Source of the DNA: Acinetobacter amyesii
GTDB taxonomy: Bacteria > Pseudomonadota > Gammaproteobacteria > Pseudomonadales > Moraxellaceae
Assembly (NCBI RefSeq): GCF_002018365.1
Contig: NZ_MVKX01000011.1
Location: 1 to 64,000, forward strand
Length of the DNA stretch: 64,000 bases
Reading direction: 5' to 3'
Part shown: piece after piece, positions 17,285-27,604 of the stretch
Numbering within the stretch: position 1 is the first letter of the stretch
Layout of the letters: every line of letters begins with the position of its first letter
Made by a program: the position numbers and the translations under genes
The notes under the pieces: model-generated
The model's database searches: none
The model's input: only the letters and a program-made list of their open reading frames with translations
What the model was told of the DNA's origin: nothing

Positions 17285-18427
17285 TTGAGCACCCCAGCAA
17301 TTTTAGCCCTTGCCGATGGTACTATTTTTAAAGGTACTTCAATTGGCGCATCGGGTAGTACGACTGGTGAAGTCGTTTTCAACACTGCCATGACTGGCTA
17401 TCAAGAAATTTTGACTGACCCAAGTTATGCACAACAACTTGTGACCCTAACTTACCCACATATCGGTAACACAGGTTGTAATGATGAAGACGCTGAGTCA
17501 GGTCGAATTCATAAAGTATGGGCCAACGGATTGATCATTCGTGACCTACCTTTATTGCATAGCAACTTCCGTGCTGAGCAATCACTAAGTGATTACCTTA
17601 AACAACACAATGTTGTTGCTATCGCAGATATTGATACTCGTAAATTAACGCGTATTCTGCGATCAAAAGGTGCGCAAAACGGTTGTATCCTTGCTGGTGA
17701 AAACGCGACTGCAGAAGAAGCGTTAGCTAAAGCACGTGCTTTTGGTGGTCTTAATGGTTTAGACCTTGCAAAAGAATGCTGTGATCCTGCCGGTTTCGAA
17801 TGGACTGAAGGCTCTTGGGCGCTTGGTAAAGGTTTCGCTCAACCAGAACTTAAATTCCATGTTGTAGCATACGACTACGGTGTCAAAACCAACATCTTAC
17901 GTATGCTCGCAGACCGCGGTTGTAAATTGACTGTTGTGCCTGCGCAAACTCCTGCTGCTGATGTACTTGCTCTTAATCCAGATGGCGTGTTCTTGTCGAA
18001 CGGCCCCGGCGATCCAGCAGCATGTGATTATGCAATTGAAGCTGTAAAAACAATTGTAGAAGACGCACGCAATGTACCTGTATTCGGTATTTGCTTAGGT
18101 CACCAAATTCTTGCACTTGCAAGCGGTGCTAAGACTGTGAAAATGCCTCACGGTCACCACGGTGCCAACCATCCTGTACAGAACATTGAAACTGGTACAG
18201 TGATGATTACTTCGCAAAACCACGGCTTCGCAGTGGATGCAGAAACTCTTCCTGCAAACCTTAAAGCTACGCACAAATCACTGTTCGACCAAACTCTTCA
18301 AGGGATTCATCGTACAGACAAACCTGCGTTCAGTTTCCAAGGTCACCCTGAAGCAAGCCCTGGTCCACATGACTGCGCACCATTGTTCGATCATTTCATC
18401 GAACTTATCGAAGCATCTAAGAAGTAA
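17285..18427 (+). CDS. carA: Carbamoyl-phosphate synthase small (glutaminase) subunit
   Basis: Releases ammonia from glutamine for the large subunit, which makes carbamoyl phosphate for arginine and pyrimidine synthesis. The class I glutamine amidotransferase site is intact: FGICLGHQ with nucleophile Cys270, and GHPEASPG near residues 355-362 supplying His and Glu; the oxyanion region is LSNGPGDP at 237-244. The start is a TTG at 17285, seven bases after a perfect AGGAG; 380 residues match the family. carB begins 13 bases after its stop, so the two form an operon behind the possible attenuator. Confidence 0.97.
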   Translation: MSTPAILALADGTIFKGTSIGASGSTTGEVVFNTAMTGYQEILTDPSYAQQLVTLTYPHIGNTGCNDEDAESGRIHKVWANGLIIRDLPLLHSNFRAEQSLSDYLKQHNVVAIADIDTRKLTRILRSKGAQNGCILAGENATAEEALAKARAFGGLNGLDLAKECCDPAGFEWTEGSWALGKGFAQPELKFHVVAYDYGVKTNILRMLADRGCKLTVVPAQTPAADVLALNPDGVFLSNGPGDPAACDYAIEAVKTIVEDARNVPVFGICLGHQILALASGAKTVKMPHGHHGANHPVQNIETGTVMITSQNHGFAVDAETLPANLKATHKSLFDQTLQGIHRTDKPAFSFQGHPEASPGPHDCAPLFDHFIELIEASKK

Positions 18428-18440
18428 TTAAGGAAGCATC

Positions 18441-21400
18441 ATGGCTAAACGTACAGACATTAAAAGCATCTTAATTATTGGTGCTGGTCCGATTGTCATC
18501 GGTCAGGCATGTGAGTTTGACTACTCAGGTGCTCAAGCGTGTAAAGCGCTTCGTGAAGAAGGTTACCGAGTTATTCTTGTAAACTCTAACCCAGCGACCA
18601 TTATGACTGACCCTGCGATGGCAGACGCAACTTACATCGAGCCGATTACTTGGCAAACTGTAGCTGCAATCATTGAGAAAGAACGCCCAGACGCAGTTCT
18701 TCCTACAATGGGTGGTCAAACAGCATTGAACTGTGCCCTTGCACTCGATGCCAACGGTATTTTAGAAAAATACAATGTTGAATTGATTGGCGCGACAAAA
18801 GAAGCAATCGAAAAAGCGGAAGACCGTAAACTTTTCGATATCGCAATGCGTAAAATCGGTTTGGAATGCCCTCGCGCTGACGTTGCAGAAAGCATGGAAC
18901 ACGCACTTGAAATTCAAGCACGTTTCGGCTTCCCTGTGATTATCCGTCCATCATTCACTATGGGTGGTTCAGGCGGCGGTATCGCATACAACCGTGAAGA
19001 ATTCATTGAAATCTGTGAACGCGGTTTCGATCTTTCTCCAACGAAACAATTATTGATCGATGAATCTTTAATTGGTTGGAAAGAGTACGAAATGGAAGTT
19101 GTTCGTGACAAAAACGACAACTGTATCATTGTATGTACCATTGAAAACTTTGATCCAATGGGCGTGCACACAGGTGACTCAATCACTGTTGCTCCTGCGC
19201 AAACATTGACAGACAAAGAATTCCAACTTTTACGTAATGCATCTTTAGCTGTACTTCGTGAAATTGGTGTAGAAACTGGCGGTTCGAACGTTCAGTTCGG
19301 TATCAACCCGAAAGACGGCCGTATGGTTGTAATCGAGATGAACCCGCGTGTTTCTCGTTCATCTGCTCTTGCGTCTAAAGCAACTGGTTTCCCAATTGCA
19401 AAAATTGCTGCGAAACTGGCTGTTGGTTATACCCTTGATGAATTGAAAAATGACATCACTGGCGGTACAACCCCTGCATCTTTCGAACCTGCGATCGACT
19501 ATGTTGTAACGAAAATTCCTCGTTTCAACTTCGAGAAATTCCCGCAAGCTGACGCAACTTTGACGACTCAGATGAAATCTGTAGGTGAAGTGATGGCGAT
19601 TGGCCGTAACTTCCAAGAGTCTGTGTCTAAAGCGCTTCGCGGTCTTGAAGTGGGCGCATGCGGTTTTGACGAAAAAATCGCTGTGAGCACTGAAGGCGCA
19701 CGCGAGAAAATTCTTGTTGAATTGAAAGTTCCTGGTCCAGAGCGTATTTGGTACGTAGGCGATGCATTCCGTCACGGTTTCACTCTTGATGAAGTATTTG
19801 AAGCAACCAAAATTGACCGTTGGTTCTTGATTCAAATCGAAGACATCATCAAAACTGAAAACCAAATCAAAACTTTAGGTTTTGGTGATTTGAATGCAGA
19901 TAACATCCGTTCATTCAAACGCAAAGGTTTATCAGATCTTCGCATTGCGGACTTGATGGGCATTTCACAAAAACAATTCCGTAAACACCGTTGGAACTTG
20001 GGTGTAACTCCGGTGTACAAACGTGTGGATACATGTGCTGCAGAATTCGAATCTGACACAGCTTACATGTACTCAACTTACGATGAAGAATGTGAAGCGA
20101 ACCCATCGAACCGTGACAAAATCATGGTTATCGGTGGTGGTCCTAACCGTATTGGTCAAGGTATCGAGTTCGATTACTGCTGTGTACACGCTGCCCTTGC
20201 AATGCGTGAAGACGGTTACGAAACCATTATGGTGAACTGTAACCCTGAAACGGTTTCTACAGATTACGACACATCAGATCGTTTGTACTTCGAACCAATC
20301 ACTTTGGAAGATGTACTTGAAATCGTGCGTATCGAGAAGCCTAAAGGCATTATCGTTCAGTACGGCGGTCAAACTCCGCTTAAATTGGCTCGTGCTTTGG
20401 AAGAAGCTGGTGCACCAATCATCGGTACATCACCAGACGCAATTGACCGTGCAGAAGACCGTGAACGTTTCCAACAAATGATTCAACGTCTGCAACTTCG
20501 CCAACCAAACAACAGCATTGTAAAATCTGCTGAAGAAGGTATGGCAGAAGCTGCTAAAGTTGGCTACCCACTTGTAGTACGTCCTTCGTATGTACTTGGT
20601 GGTCGTGCGATGGAAATCGTATACAACGATGACGAATTGAAACGCTACCTACGTGATGCAGTTCAAGCATCGAATGAAGCGCCAGTTCTGCTTGACCACT
20701 TCCTAGACGATGCAATCGAAGTTGACGTGGACTGCGTATCTGACGGTAAAGACGTTGTGATCGGCGGTATCATGCAGCACATCGAACAAGCGGGTATTCA
20801 CTCAGGTGACTCAGCATGTTCTATTCCACCTTACTCTTTATCTAAAGAAGTACAGGACGAAATGCGCCGTCAAACGATTGCAATGGCGAAAGAGCTTGGC
20901 GTAATCGGTTTGATGAACGTACAGTTTGCGGTTAAAGGTACTGACGTATACATCTTAGAAGTGAACCCACGTGCATCACGTACGGTTCCATTCGTATCTA
21001 AATGTATCGGCGAATCTTTAGCGAAAGTGGCTGCGCGTTGTATGGCAGGTCAATCTCTAGAATCTCAAGGATTCACGACTGAGATTATTCCTGAACACTT
21101 CTCTGTAAAAGAAGCGGTGTTCCCATTCAACAAATTCCCTGGTGTTGATCCAATTCTTGGCCCTGAGATGAAATCTACAGGCGAAGTGATGGGTGTAGGT
21201 AAAACATTTGGTGAAGCGTTCTATAAAGCTGTGTTAGGCTCTAATGATCGTTTACCAGGCCTACCAACGGAAGGCGAAGTAAAACATGCATTCTTATCTG
21301 TTCGTCATTCTGACAAGCCTCGTGCTGTTGGTATTGCGAAACAGTTGACAGATCTTGGCTTCAAAGTCATCGCTACTGGCGGTACTTATGATGTGATTAA

Positions 21401-21671
21401 AGATGCTGGTATTGAATGTGAACGTGTGAACAAAGTAACTGAAGGCCGTCCTAATATCGTAGACCGCTTGAAAAATGGCGAAGTTCACCTCATTATCAAT
21501 ACAACTGAAGGCAAACAGGCTCAAGAAGATTCATTCTCGATCCGCCGCTCTGCATTACAAGGTAAAGTGTATTACACAACTACCCTTAACGGTGCTGATG
21601 CAGTATGCCAAGCTTTAGCAATCAAATTGCCAATGGATGTATACCGCTTACAAGACCTTACTAAAGGTTAA
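18441..21671 (+). CDS. carB: Carbamoyl-phosphate synthase large subunit
   Basis: Uses two ATP, bicarbonate and ammonia to make carbamoyl phosphate. The 1076 residues contain two homologous ATP-grasp halves, each with a [18 protein letters not shown] opening (about residues 14 and 567), the carboxyphosphate and carbamate active sites, and the EMNPR/EVNPR loops that bind magnesium. The C-terminal MGS-like regulatory domain (about 935-1076) includes [14 protein letters not shown]. The start has GGAAG upstream. The unusually even codon choice suggests high expression. A strong terminator follows at 21689. Confidence 0.98.
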   Translation: MAKRTDIKSILIIGAGPIVIGQACEFDYSGAQACKALREEGYRVILVNSNPATIMTDPAMADATYIEPITWQTVAAIIEKERPDAVLPTMGGQTALNCALALDANGILEKYNVELIGATKEAIEKAEDRKLFDIAMRKIGLECPRADVAESMEHALEIQARFGFPVIIRPSFTMGGSGGGIAYNREEFIEICERGFDLSPTKQLLIDESLIGWKEYEMEVVRDKNDNCIIVCTIENFDPMGVHTGDSITVAPAQTLTDKEFQLLRNASLAVLREIGVETGGSNVQFGINPKDGRMVVIEMNPRVSRSSALASKATGFPIAKIAAKLAVGYTLDELKNDITGGTTPASFEPAIDYVVTKIPRFNFEKFPQADATLTTQMKSVGEVMAIGRNFQESVSKALRGLEVGACGFDEKIAVSTEGAREKILVELKVPGPERIWYVGDAFRHGFTLDEVFEATKIDRWFLIQIEDIIKTENQIKTLGFGDLNADNIRSFKRKGLSDLRIADLMGISQKQFRKHRWNLGVTPVYKRVDTCAAEFESDTAYMYSTYDEECEANPSNRDKIMVIGGGPNRIGQGIEFDYCCVHAALAMREDGYETIMVNCNPETVSTDYDTSDRLYFEPITLEDVLEIVRIEKPKGIIVQYGGQTPLKLARALEEAGAPIIGTSPDAIDRAEDRERFQQMIQRLQLRQPNNSIVKSAEEGMAEAAKVGYPLVVRPSYVLGGRAMEIVYNDDELKRYLRDAVQASNEAPVLLDHFLDDAIEVDVDCVSDGKDVVIGGIMQHIEQAGIHSGDSACSIPPYSLSKEVQDEMRRQTIAMAKELGVIGLMNVQFAVKGTDVYILEVNPRASRTVPFVSKCIGESLAKVAARCMAGQSLESQGFTTEIIPEHFSVKEAVFPFNKFPGVDPILGPEMKSTGEVMGVGKTFGEAFYKAVLGSNDRLPGLPTEGEVKHAFLSVRHSDKPRAVGIAKQLTDLGFKVIATGGTYDVIKDAGIECERVNKVTEGRPNIVDRLKNGEVHLIINTTEGKQAQEDSFSIRRSALQGKVYYTTTLNGADAVCQALAIKLPMDVYRLQDLTKG

Positions 21672-21688
21672 TTAAGTTACCGAGAAGT

Positions 21689-21718
21689 CCCGCCACCTCT
21701 CGGTGGCGGGCTTTTTTT
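21689..21718 (+). terminator. Strong intrinsic terminator of carAB
   Basis: Nine-base-pair GC-rich stem CCCGCCACC/GGTGGCGGG (21689-21710) with a TCTC loop, then T7. Confidence 0.96.
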
Positions 21719-21778
21719 CATTTCTAGGTCAGTAAAAATTTTACTGATTTTTTCTTTTTACAAACATGAGGGACAACA

Positions 21779-22255
21779 ATGCAACGTTATCCTATGACTC
21801 CCGAAGGCAAAATTGCCCTAGAGAAAGAATTACAGCAACTTAAAAGTGTTGATCGTCCACGTATTACTGCAGCAATTGCTGAAGCGCGTGAACATGGGGA
21901 TTTGAAAGAAAACGCAGAATACCACGCTGCTCGCGAGCAACAAGGTTTCTGTGAAGGCCGTATCCAAGATATCGAAGGTAAATTGGGTGCTTGCCAAGTG
22001 ATTGATGTTAAATCACTTGAGCAAAATGGCCGTGTGGTTTTCGGTGTGACTGTGACCATTGAAAACTTAGATACTGAAGAACAAAAGACTTATAAAATCG
22101 TTGGTGATGACGAAGCAGATTTTAAAATCAACAAAATCTCTGTGAACTCTCCAATTGCTCGTGGTCTTTTGGGTAAAAACGAAGGCGACGATGTAAAAAT
22201 CAACACACCACAAGGTGAAGTTGAGTACGAAGTTTCTAAAGTTGAATATCTTTAA
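21779..22255 (+). CDS. greA: Transcription elongation factor GreA
   Basis: Binds the RNA polymerase secondary channel and stimulates cleavage of backtracked transcripts. The 158 residues contain the N-terminal antiparallel coiled coil with the acidic tip region [20 protein letters not shown] (about 36-55) and the C-terminal FKBP-like domain ending [13 protein letters not shown]. The start [11 protein letters not shown] is typical. It stands downstream of carB behind a strong terminator, the same neighbourhood as in Pseudomonas, and is followed by its own terminator. Confidence 0.97.
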   Translation: MQRYPMTPEGKIALEKELQQLKSVDRPRITAAIAEAREHGDLKENAEYHAAREQQGFCEGRIQDIEGKLGACQVIDVKSLEQNGRVVFGVTVTIENLDTEEQKTYKIVGDDEADFKINKISVNSPIARGLLGKNEGDDVKINTPQGEVEYEVSKVEYL

Positions 22256-22279
22256 TTCATTAAGATAAGCAATTTTAAG

Positions 22280-22301
22280 CCCCTCTTTTGAGGGGTTTTT
22301 T
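22280..22301 (+). terminator. Terminator of greA
   Basis: Stem CCCCTC/GAGGGG (22280-22295) followed by T6. Confidence 0.92.
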
Positions 22302-22447
22302 ATTATTCTATGTTTTTCGCTTAAGCCAATGCATCCTATCGAGTGACCAAAATGTACGTTCAGCAACAATAGTCGACTGAATACGTCATTGTTCAAATGG
22401 CTTATTTCATTAAAGTGTTATCTAAAACAAAAGAGTCATAACACACG

Positions 22448-23320
22448 ATGAAATTTGGACATGCAAGCCGAACAGCACAAGCTGCCGCTGCCATTCGCGC
22501 AAATCATTATTTATATGCGAACGAACCTGTTTTTTCCGACCCTTATGCCTTTCATTTCACCAGTCCAATTTGGCGTCGACTGCTTTCAAATCGTGCATGT
22601 ATAAAAGTGTTAAATAGTAAAATTCCTAACCAAACATTTGGATTACTCACCGCACAGGTGGTAGCACGTTCACGCTACGCCGAAGATCAATTAGAAATGG
22701 CAGTAAAACAAGGGATTAAACAATATGTGCTGATTGGTGCAGGCCTAGATTCTTTTGTCCTCCGATTAGCTCAGAAATACTCAGATATTAAAATCTATGA
22801 AGTTGATCACCCGGATACTCAGATATTGAAAATACAAAGTCTACAGAAACTCGGGCATGTTCCAGACCATGTTGAGTTTGTTTCGATTGATTTTGAGAAA
22901 GAAAATTTAGCGCAGGCCTTAAAACGCAGTTCTTATGATACAAAGCATCCTGCTTTCTTTTCTTGGCTTGGTACAACGCATTATTTAAAACCAGAAACTA
23001 CTATGAGCACCTTGCAAACCATTGCCGAATTTGCAGCCGCGGGCAGCGAATTAGTTTTAGACTATTCCATTCCCTATCAAGATTTAACTGGTATAGATCG
23101 TGTCGGAACATTTGCTGTTTCCAAATTTACCTATTTTTTAAGTGAACCCATTATTGGGACATTTCACAGTGATGAGTTACACCGTGCCGTGACAAAGCTG
23201 GGTTATGTGGTATTAGAGGATTTATCTGCACATGAGATTACTCAGCGTTATTTTGCAAATCGTAAAGATGGAATACGACATACTCAAGCCACGCATTTGC
23301 TGCATTTAAAACGGGCTTAA
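22448..23320 (+). CDS. Leucine carboxyl methyltransferase-family SAM methyltransferase
   Basis: 290 residues of the LCM/PPM-like SAM-dependent methyltransferase family common in Mycobacterium and Acinetobacter. The SAM-binding motif YVLIGAGLDSFVLR lies at about 94-107; IYEVDHPDTQ with the conserved acidic-His-Pro follows at about 117-126, then FFSWLGTTHYL (about 168-178). Members methylate carboxyl or hydroxyl groups of unknown small molecules; no substrate can be assigned. It appears to be a single gene between greA and an acetyltransferase. Confidence 0.85.
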   Translation: MKFGHASRTAQAAAAIRANHYLYANEPVFSDPYAFHFTSPIWRRLLSNRACIKVLNSKIPNQTFGLLTAQVVARSRYAEDQLEMAVKQGIKQYVLIGAGLDSFVLRLAQKYSDIKIYEVDHPDTQILKIQSLQKLGHVPDHVEFVSIDFEKENLAQALKRSSYDTKHPAFFSWLGTTHYLKPETTMSTLQTIAEFAAAGSELVLDYSIPYQDLTGIDRVGTFAVSKFTYFLSEPIIGTFHSDELHRAVTKLGYVVLEDLSAHEITQRYFANRKDGIRHTQATHLLHLKRA

Positions 23321-23394
23321 GCATTTATCTATAGTCGACATTTATAATGAGTCAGCTAAAATAGTCGCGCGAATCATTATTGCTATTAAACCTT

Positions 23395-24015
23395 ATGTCT
23401 GAAAAATTGATTAATTCACCTGTCAATCATTGGTGTGAATTTGAGTTCATCTCTAAAACAGTGAAGAACCCTAATATTCACATCAAAGGTAATTATTCAT
23501 ATTATTCTGCATATTGGGATCAGGGTTTTGAGCGCTGTGTGGTGCGTTATCTACATGATAAACCTGCAACACTAGAGAAGCCGATAGACCAGCTACATAT
23601 CGGTAATTTTGTCTGTTTTGGCGCAGAATGCGTGATTATGATGGGTGGTAACCAACTCCACCGCACCGACTGGATTTCGGCATTTCCGTTTGATACACGG
23701 AGTTTTGTCCCTGCGGGTGACACAATCATTGGTGATGGCTGCTGGATCGGCTCACGTGCCATGATTATGCAAGGTGTTACACTCGGTGAAGGTGCTGTGG
23801 TGGCTACTGGTGCTGTGGTAACTAAAGATGTGCCACCTTATGCTGTTGTCGGCGGCGTGCCTGCTAAAATTATTAAATATCGCTTTCCTGAAGAAGATAT
23901 CAAAAAACTGCTTTCACTAAAGCTCTATGATTTAGATGAAAAGCAGTTTTTAAAGATGCGGGAGCAGTTTCAGACGGATGATGTTGAACAAATAACAATC
24001 ACATTAAATAACTAA
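23395..24015 (+). CDS. Xenobiotic-type hexapeptide acetyltransferase (CatB/Vat-like)
   Basis: A 206-residue left-handed beta-helix acetyltransferase. The [12 protein letters not shown] start of the helix, the loop [18 protein letters not shown] with the putative catalytic His89, and the repeats [19 protein letters not shown] and [20 protein letters not shown] are characteristic of the CatB/Vat family that acetylates chloramphenicol or streptogramins; many chromosomal members act on unknown acceptors, so a resistance role is unproven. The ATG at 23395 is chosen because homologues begin close to SPVNHW; the ribosome site is weak. Its last 12 bases overlap the end of the convergent gene. Confidence 0.85.
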   Translation: MSEKLINSPVNHWCEFEFISKTVKNPNIHIKGNYSYYSAYWDQGFERCVVRYLHDKPATLEKPIDQLHIGNFVCFGAECVIMMGGNQLHRTDWISAFPFDTRSFVPAGDTIIGDGCWIGSRAMIMQGVTLGEGAVVATGAVVTKDVPPYAVVGGVPAKIIKYRFPEEDIKKLLSLKLYDLDEKQFLKMREQFQTDDVEQITITLNN

Positions 24016-24810
24016 ATTAAGTATCCCTAACCTAGTATTTAAATATATCTGCTGTGTATCACAATCCAATACACTCTCAACTTCACAGGTAATTTGATTT
24101 CTGTAACGCTTGCCATATACATTTTGATACGTAACCTCAAATAAGATAGTCAAAGAACTTTCTTGTTCAGTTAGCTCCACGGCACATTGACTATCTATAT
24201 TAAACTCAATATTTAAATTTTCAGTATGTTTGAAATTTGGTTTATTTTTTCTGAGATATGGATAGGTAGTCGATTTGATCTGTAAGTTTCTAGCTATCTC
24301 ACCTAAATTTTCAACAACCAATTTCAATTCAATAATTTTTTCTTCATACGTATCAATGATTTTTTCCTCATCGTCAGTAATATAGTCTTCTCTAAAACCT
24401 ACCCGAACCAATTGAAAACTATAGTCAAGATTTGGCTGTGCCTGAAAATGTTTTTGCTGAAGTTCATCTTCATACACCTTTACTAAACGTGATTGTTGTT
24501 CTACAGAAGCCCTCATTTCTTGGACTTGTAATTCCAAAGCTTTAGTCGTTTTCTCTAGCTCTGTAGCTTGCATTTTTAAAGCTTCAGAATTTTGCTCAAG
24601 CCCTTTACTTTGTTGATAAAACCCTCTCACTAACCAAAAAAATGCTAATGGAGCAAATGCACCAGCAATAAAATCACCAAACTCATTTAAATCATTCGGT
24701 AGAACCCCATTATGAATTTTAAAATAAATAAAAATTAACCACGCAATTGTTATAGCCCATGATACGCAACTACTAGCATTCCCCATAAAGCAGGTTAAAT
24801 ATTTTTTCAT
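24004..24810 (-). CDS. Membrane-anchored coiled-coil protein, unknown function
   Basis: 268 residues from the ATG at 24810 (a TTG at 24825 is possible). Two hydrophobic segments near the N-terminus (about 15-31 and 45-65, with [20 protein letters not shown]) are followed by a heptad-rich coiled coil (about 70-120, [19 protein letters not shown]) and a C-terminal beta-rich domain of about 130 residues. This two-helix plus coiled-coil plan occurs in many uncharacterised proteins of accessory regions. The gene is visibly more AT-rich than the housekeeping neighbours. It converges with and overlaps the acetyltransferase by 12 bases. Confidence 0.7.
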   Translation of the reverse strand: MKKYLTCFMGNASSCVSWAITIAWLIFIYFKIHNGVLPNDLNEFGDFIAGAFAPLAFFWLVRGFYQQSKGLEQNSEALKMQATELEKTTKALELQVQEMRASVEQQSRLVKVYEDELQQKHFQAQPNLDYSFQLVRVGFREDYITDDEEKIIDTYEEKIIELKLVVENLGEIARNLQIKSTTYPYLRKNKPNFKHTENLNIEFNIDSQCAVELTEQESSLTILFEVTYQNVYGKRYRNQITCEVESVLDCDTQQIYLNTRLGILNLVI

Positions 24811-24967
24811 TTCGATTCTAATCAAGTTTAATCTTTAATCAGTATACTGATTTTTATAAATTTCTCATTCCTATGAATCAACTACTGTATAAAGCCATAG
24901 CCTTTTACCCAAATACAGACTATAAAGAACACATAAAATAAAAAGACCCCACTTTTCAGGATGAATG

Positions 24968-25546
24968 ATGACGAGAACCACTCAATTCTCAGGCATATTT
25001 ATACTTGCCCTGCTGGCAGCAGTCATCGCAACTTTTTGCGATGCAATTCATGTCTATACTCAGGCGCTTAGTTATCCCAACCCATTATTTTTTCATCAGG
25101 CTTGGTGGGTATTCCCAGGCTTTTTTATTGCCTTTGCTTTCATGGCATTTAGCTATATTCAACTTACACAACGACTTAAACACTATGTGATGACTCAGCT
25201 CAGTTGCCATCATGACGGCACTGCGCCCCTCGTCGAGAGCCTAATACTATTTGCCATAGTCTATATACTCAGCGGATTTGGTAATTTTCATCCCGAAGTA
25301 CTTTGTTGGATTTTTTACCTGAGTTTTTTTATTCGCTGGTTATTTAGCTATGAGCGTACATGGCTACTGATATTAGCCATCATGCTTGCCATTGGCGGTA
25401 TGTTCTTTGAAGGACTATTGGCTGAGTTTGCATTAGTCAAATATCGCCATGAAGATATTTACAATGTGCCGTATTGGCTCGGTGGCATATATATGCATGG
25501 CGCATTTGCCTTACGTGCAGGTATGCGTCGTTTTGTCTATCGATGA
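24968..25546 (+). CDS. Multi-pass membrane protein, unknown function
   Basis: 192 residues, five or six hydrophobic segments beginning at about 8-25, 40-62, 88-105, 110-125, 135-155. Conserved-looking polar residues occur near membrane ends: DAIHVYTQ (about 25-32), NPLFFHQAWWVFPGF (about 38-52) and a late GGIYMHGAFALRAGMRR. No family is assigned. The ATG at 24968 lies six bases after AGGA; another ATG lies one codon upstream. It ends before a terminator and the tRNA-Met on the other strand. Confidence 0.75.
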   Translation: MTRTTQFSGIFILALLAAVIATFCDAIHVYTQALSYPNPLFFHQAWWVFPGFFIAFAFMAFSYIQLTQRLKHYVMTQLSCHHDGTAPLVESLILFAIVYILSGFGNFHPEVLCWIFYLSFFIRWLFSYERTWLLILAIMLAIGGMFFEGLLAEFALVKYRHEDIYNVPYWLGGIYMHGAFALRAGMRRFVYR

Positions 25547-25591
25547 TATTTAAGAAAAAAACTTTAGACTTTAAAATGTAGAGATAAAAAA

Positions 25592-25620
25592 AAGACCACT
25601 CAATCGGAGTGGTCTTTTTT
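25592..25620. terminator. Bidirectional terminator
   Basis: Stem AAGACCACTC/GAGTGGTCTT (25592-25616) with T-run to 25620 and an A-run before it; serves the membrane-protein gene (plus) and tRNA-Met (minus). Confidence 0.9.
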
Positions 25621-25626
25621 TGAATA

Positions 25627-25703
25627 TGGTGGCTATGACGAGACTTGAACTTGTGACCCCCGCATTATGAGTGCGGTGCTCTAACCAACTGAGCTACATA
25701 GCC
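25627..25703 (-). tRNA. tRNA-Met, elongator (anticodon CAT)
   Basis: 77 bases with encoded CCA. The acceptor stem GGCTATG pairs with CATAGCC; the anticodon stem CCGCA/TGCGG encloses CTCATAA, anticodon CAT. The D-arm AGCTCAGTTGGTTAGAGC and overall sequence resemble the E. coli elongator methionine tRNA. The tRNA-Ile2 with lysidine also has a CAT anticodon but differs in the acceptor stem. Confidence 0.93.
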
Positions 25704-25780
25704 TTAAACTGTGCGCGCATTATGGAGGGATATTTAAATATCGTCAAGCCCATAATGCGCGTATTTGATCAAAATTTGTT

Positions 25781-26156
<376 letters not shown>

Positions 26157-26182
26157 GGGGCGCATTCTAACAAATCTGACAA

Positions 26183-26446
26183 CTAATTGCTTGATGTTTT
26201 TTGAGCAGTTAGTTTTTCGTACTTTTGTTGAAGCTGTTCCTGAGTTTCAGGATGTGCCGGATCCAATGGAATACAATCCACCGGACAGAACAACTGACAT
26301 TGCGGTTTATCGTGATGCCCAACGCATTCCGTACACAAATCAGGGTTAATCTCATAAATGAGTTCCCCCATGAAAATCGCCTCATTGGGGCATACAGGTT
26401 CACAGACATCGCAGTTGATGCATTCATCAGTGATATATAAAGACAC
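26183..26446 (-). CDS. YfhL-type 2[4Fe-4S] ferredoxin
   Basis: Small electron carrier of 87 residues from a GTG start. The first cluster motif is CINCDVCEPVCP near the N-terminus; the second is CTECVGHHDKPQCQLFCP with the extended spacing typical of the YfhL/Allochromatium ferredoxin group. A Gln/Lys-rich tail follows. The GTG lies one base after the coaD stop codon (TAG), so translation is probably coupled to coaD. The frame is open further upstream inside coaD but those residues are not family-like. The same coaD-ferredoxin order is known from other gammaproteobacteria. Confidence 0.92.
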   Translation of the reverse strand: MSLYITDECINCDVCEPVCPNEAIFMGELIYEINPDLCTECVGHHDKPQCQLFCPVDCIPLDPAHPETQEQLQQKYEKLTAQKTSSN

Positions 26447-26447
26447 T

Positions 26448-27014
<567 letters not shown>

Positions 27015-27076
27015 TTAAAAACTTCATCTTATTCAAAGTTCGGGTACAATAGTGCTAAGTTTGGAAGTTTTTGATT

Positions 27077-27550
27077 ATGACGAAAGCAGTAGTTAAAAAA
27101 AATAGTAGCAGTACGATTGCCCTTAATAAACGTGCGCGTCACGATTATTTCATTGAAGAAAAATTTGAAGCGGGTCTTTCATTACAAGGCTGGGAAGTCA
27201 AATCAATGCGCGCGGGTCGTATGACCATCGTAGAAAGCTATATTACGTTTAAAAATGGCGAAGCATTTTTATTCGGCGCTCAAGTGCAACCTTTACTGAG
27301 TGCTTCGACGCATGTGGTGCCTGAAGCGACTCGTACTCGTAAATTATTGCTGAACCGCCGTGAAATTGAAAAACTACAAGGTGCGATTAACCAAAAAGGT
27401 TATTCATGTGTGCCTTTGGCATGTTACTGGAAAGGTCCTCATGCCAAACTTGAAATCGCCCTAGTAAAAGGTAAGCAGCTTCACGACAAGCGTGCAACGG
27501 AAAAAGATCGTGATTGGCAGCGCGATAAAGCCCGTATTTTTCATAAGTAA
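27077..27550 (+). CDS. smpB: SsrA-binding protein SmpB
   Basis: Binds tmRNA and positions it in stalled ribosomes during trans-translation. The 157 residues carry the family landmarks: [18 protein letters not shown] (about 17-34), [16 protein letters not shown]-like VYLLHAHI region replaced by [10 protein letters not shown], and the basic C-terminal tail [16 protein letters not shown]...[10 protein letters not shown]. The ATG at 27077 follows GGAAG; an in-frame TTG two codons upstream is less likely. The tmRNA gene itself is not in the window. A terminator follows at 27562. Confidence 0.96.
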   Translation: MTKAVVKKNSSSTIALNKRARHDYFIEEKFEAGLSLQGWEVKSMRAGRMTIVESYITFKNGEAFLFGAQVQPLLSASTHVVPEATRTRKLLLNRREIEKLQGAINQKGYSCVPLACYWKGPHAKLEIALVKGKQLHDKRATEKDRDWQRDKARIFHK

Positions 27551-27561
27551 GTTGTATAAAA

Positions 27562-27588
27562 AAACCTCCATTTTGGAGGTTTTTTTGT
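27562..27588. terminator. Terminator after smpB
   Basis: Stem AAACCTCC/GGAGGTTT (27562-27582) with T-run on plus and A-run before it; also suitable for the convergent minus-strand gene. Confidence 0.9.
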
Positions 27589-27604
27589 TTGATTCATTGC
27601 AAAG

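Noticed and set aside
19359-19865. 168-codon frame on the minus strand inside carB
   Set aside because: Antisense to a conserved region of carB; Phe/Cys/Arg-rich product with no ribosome site.
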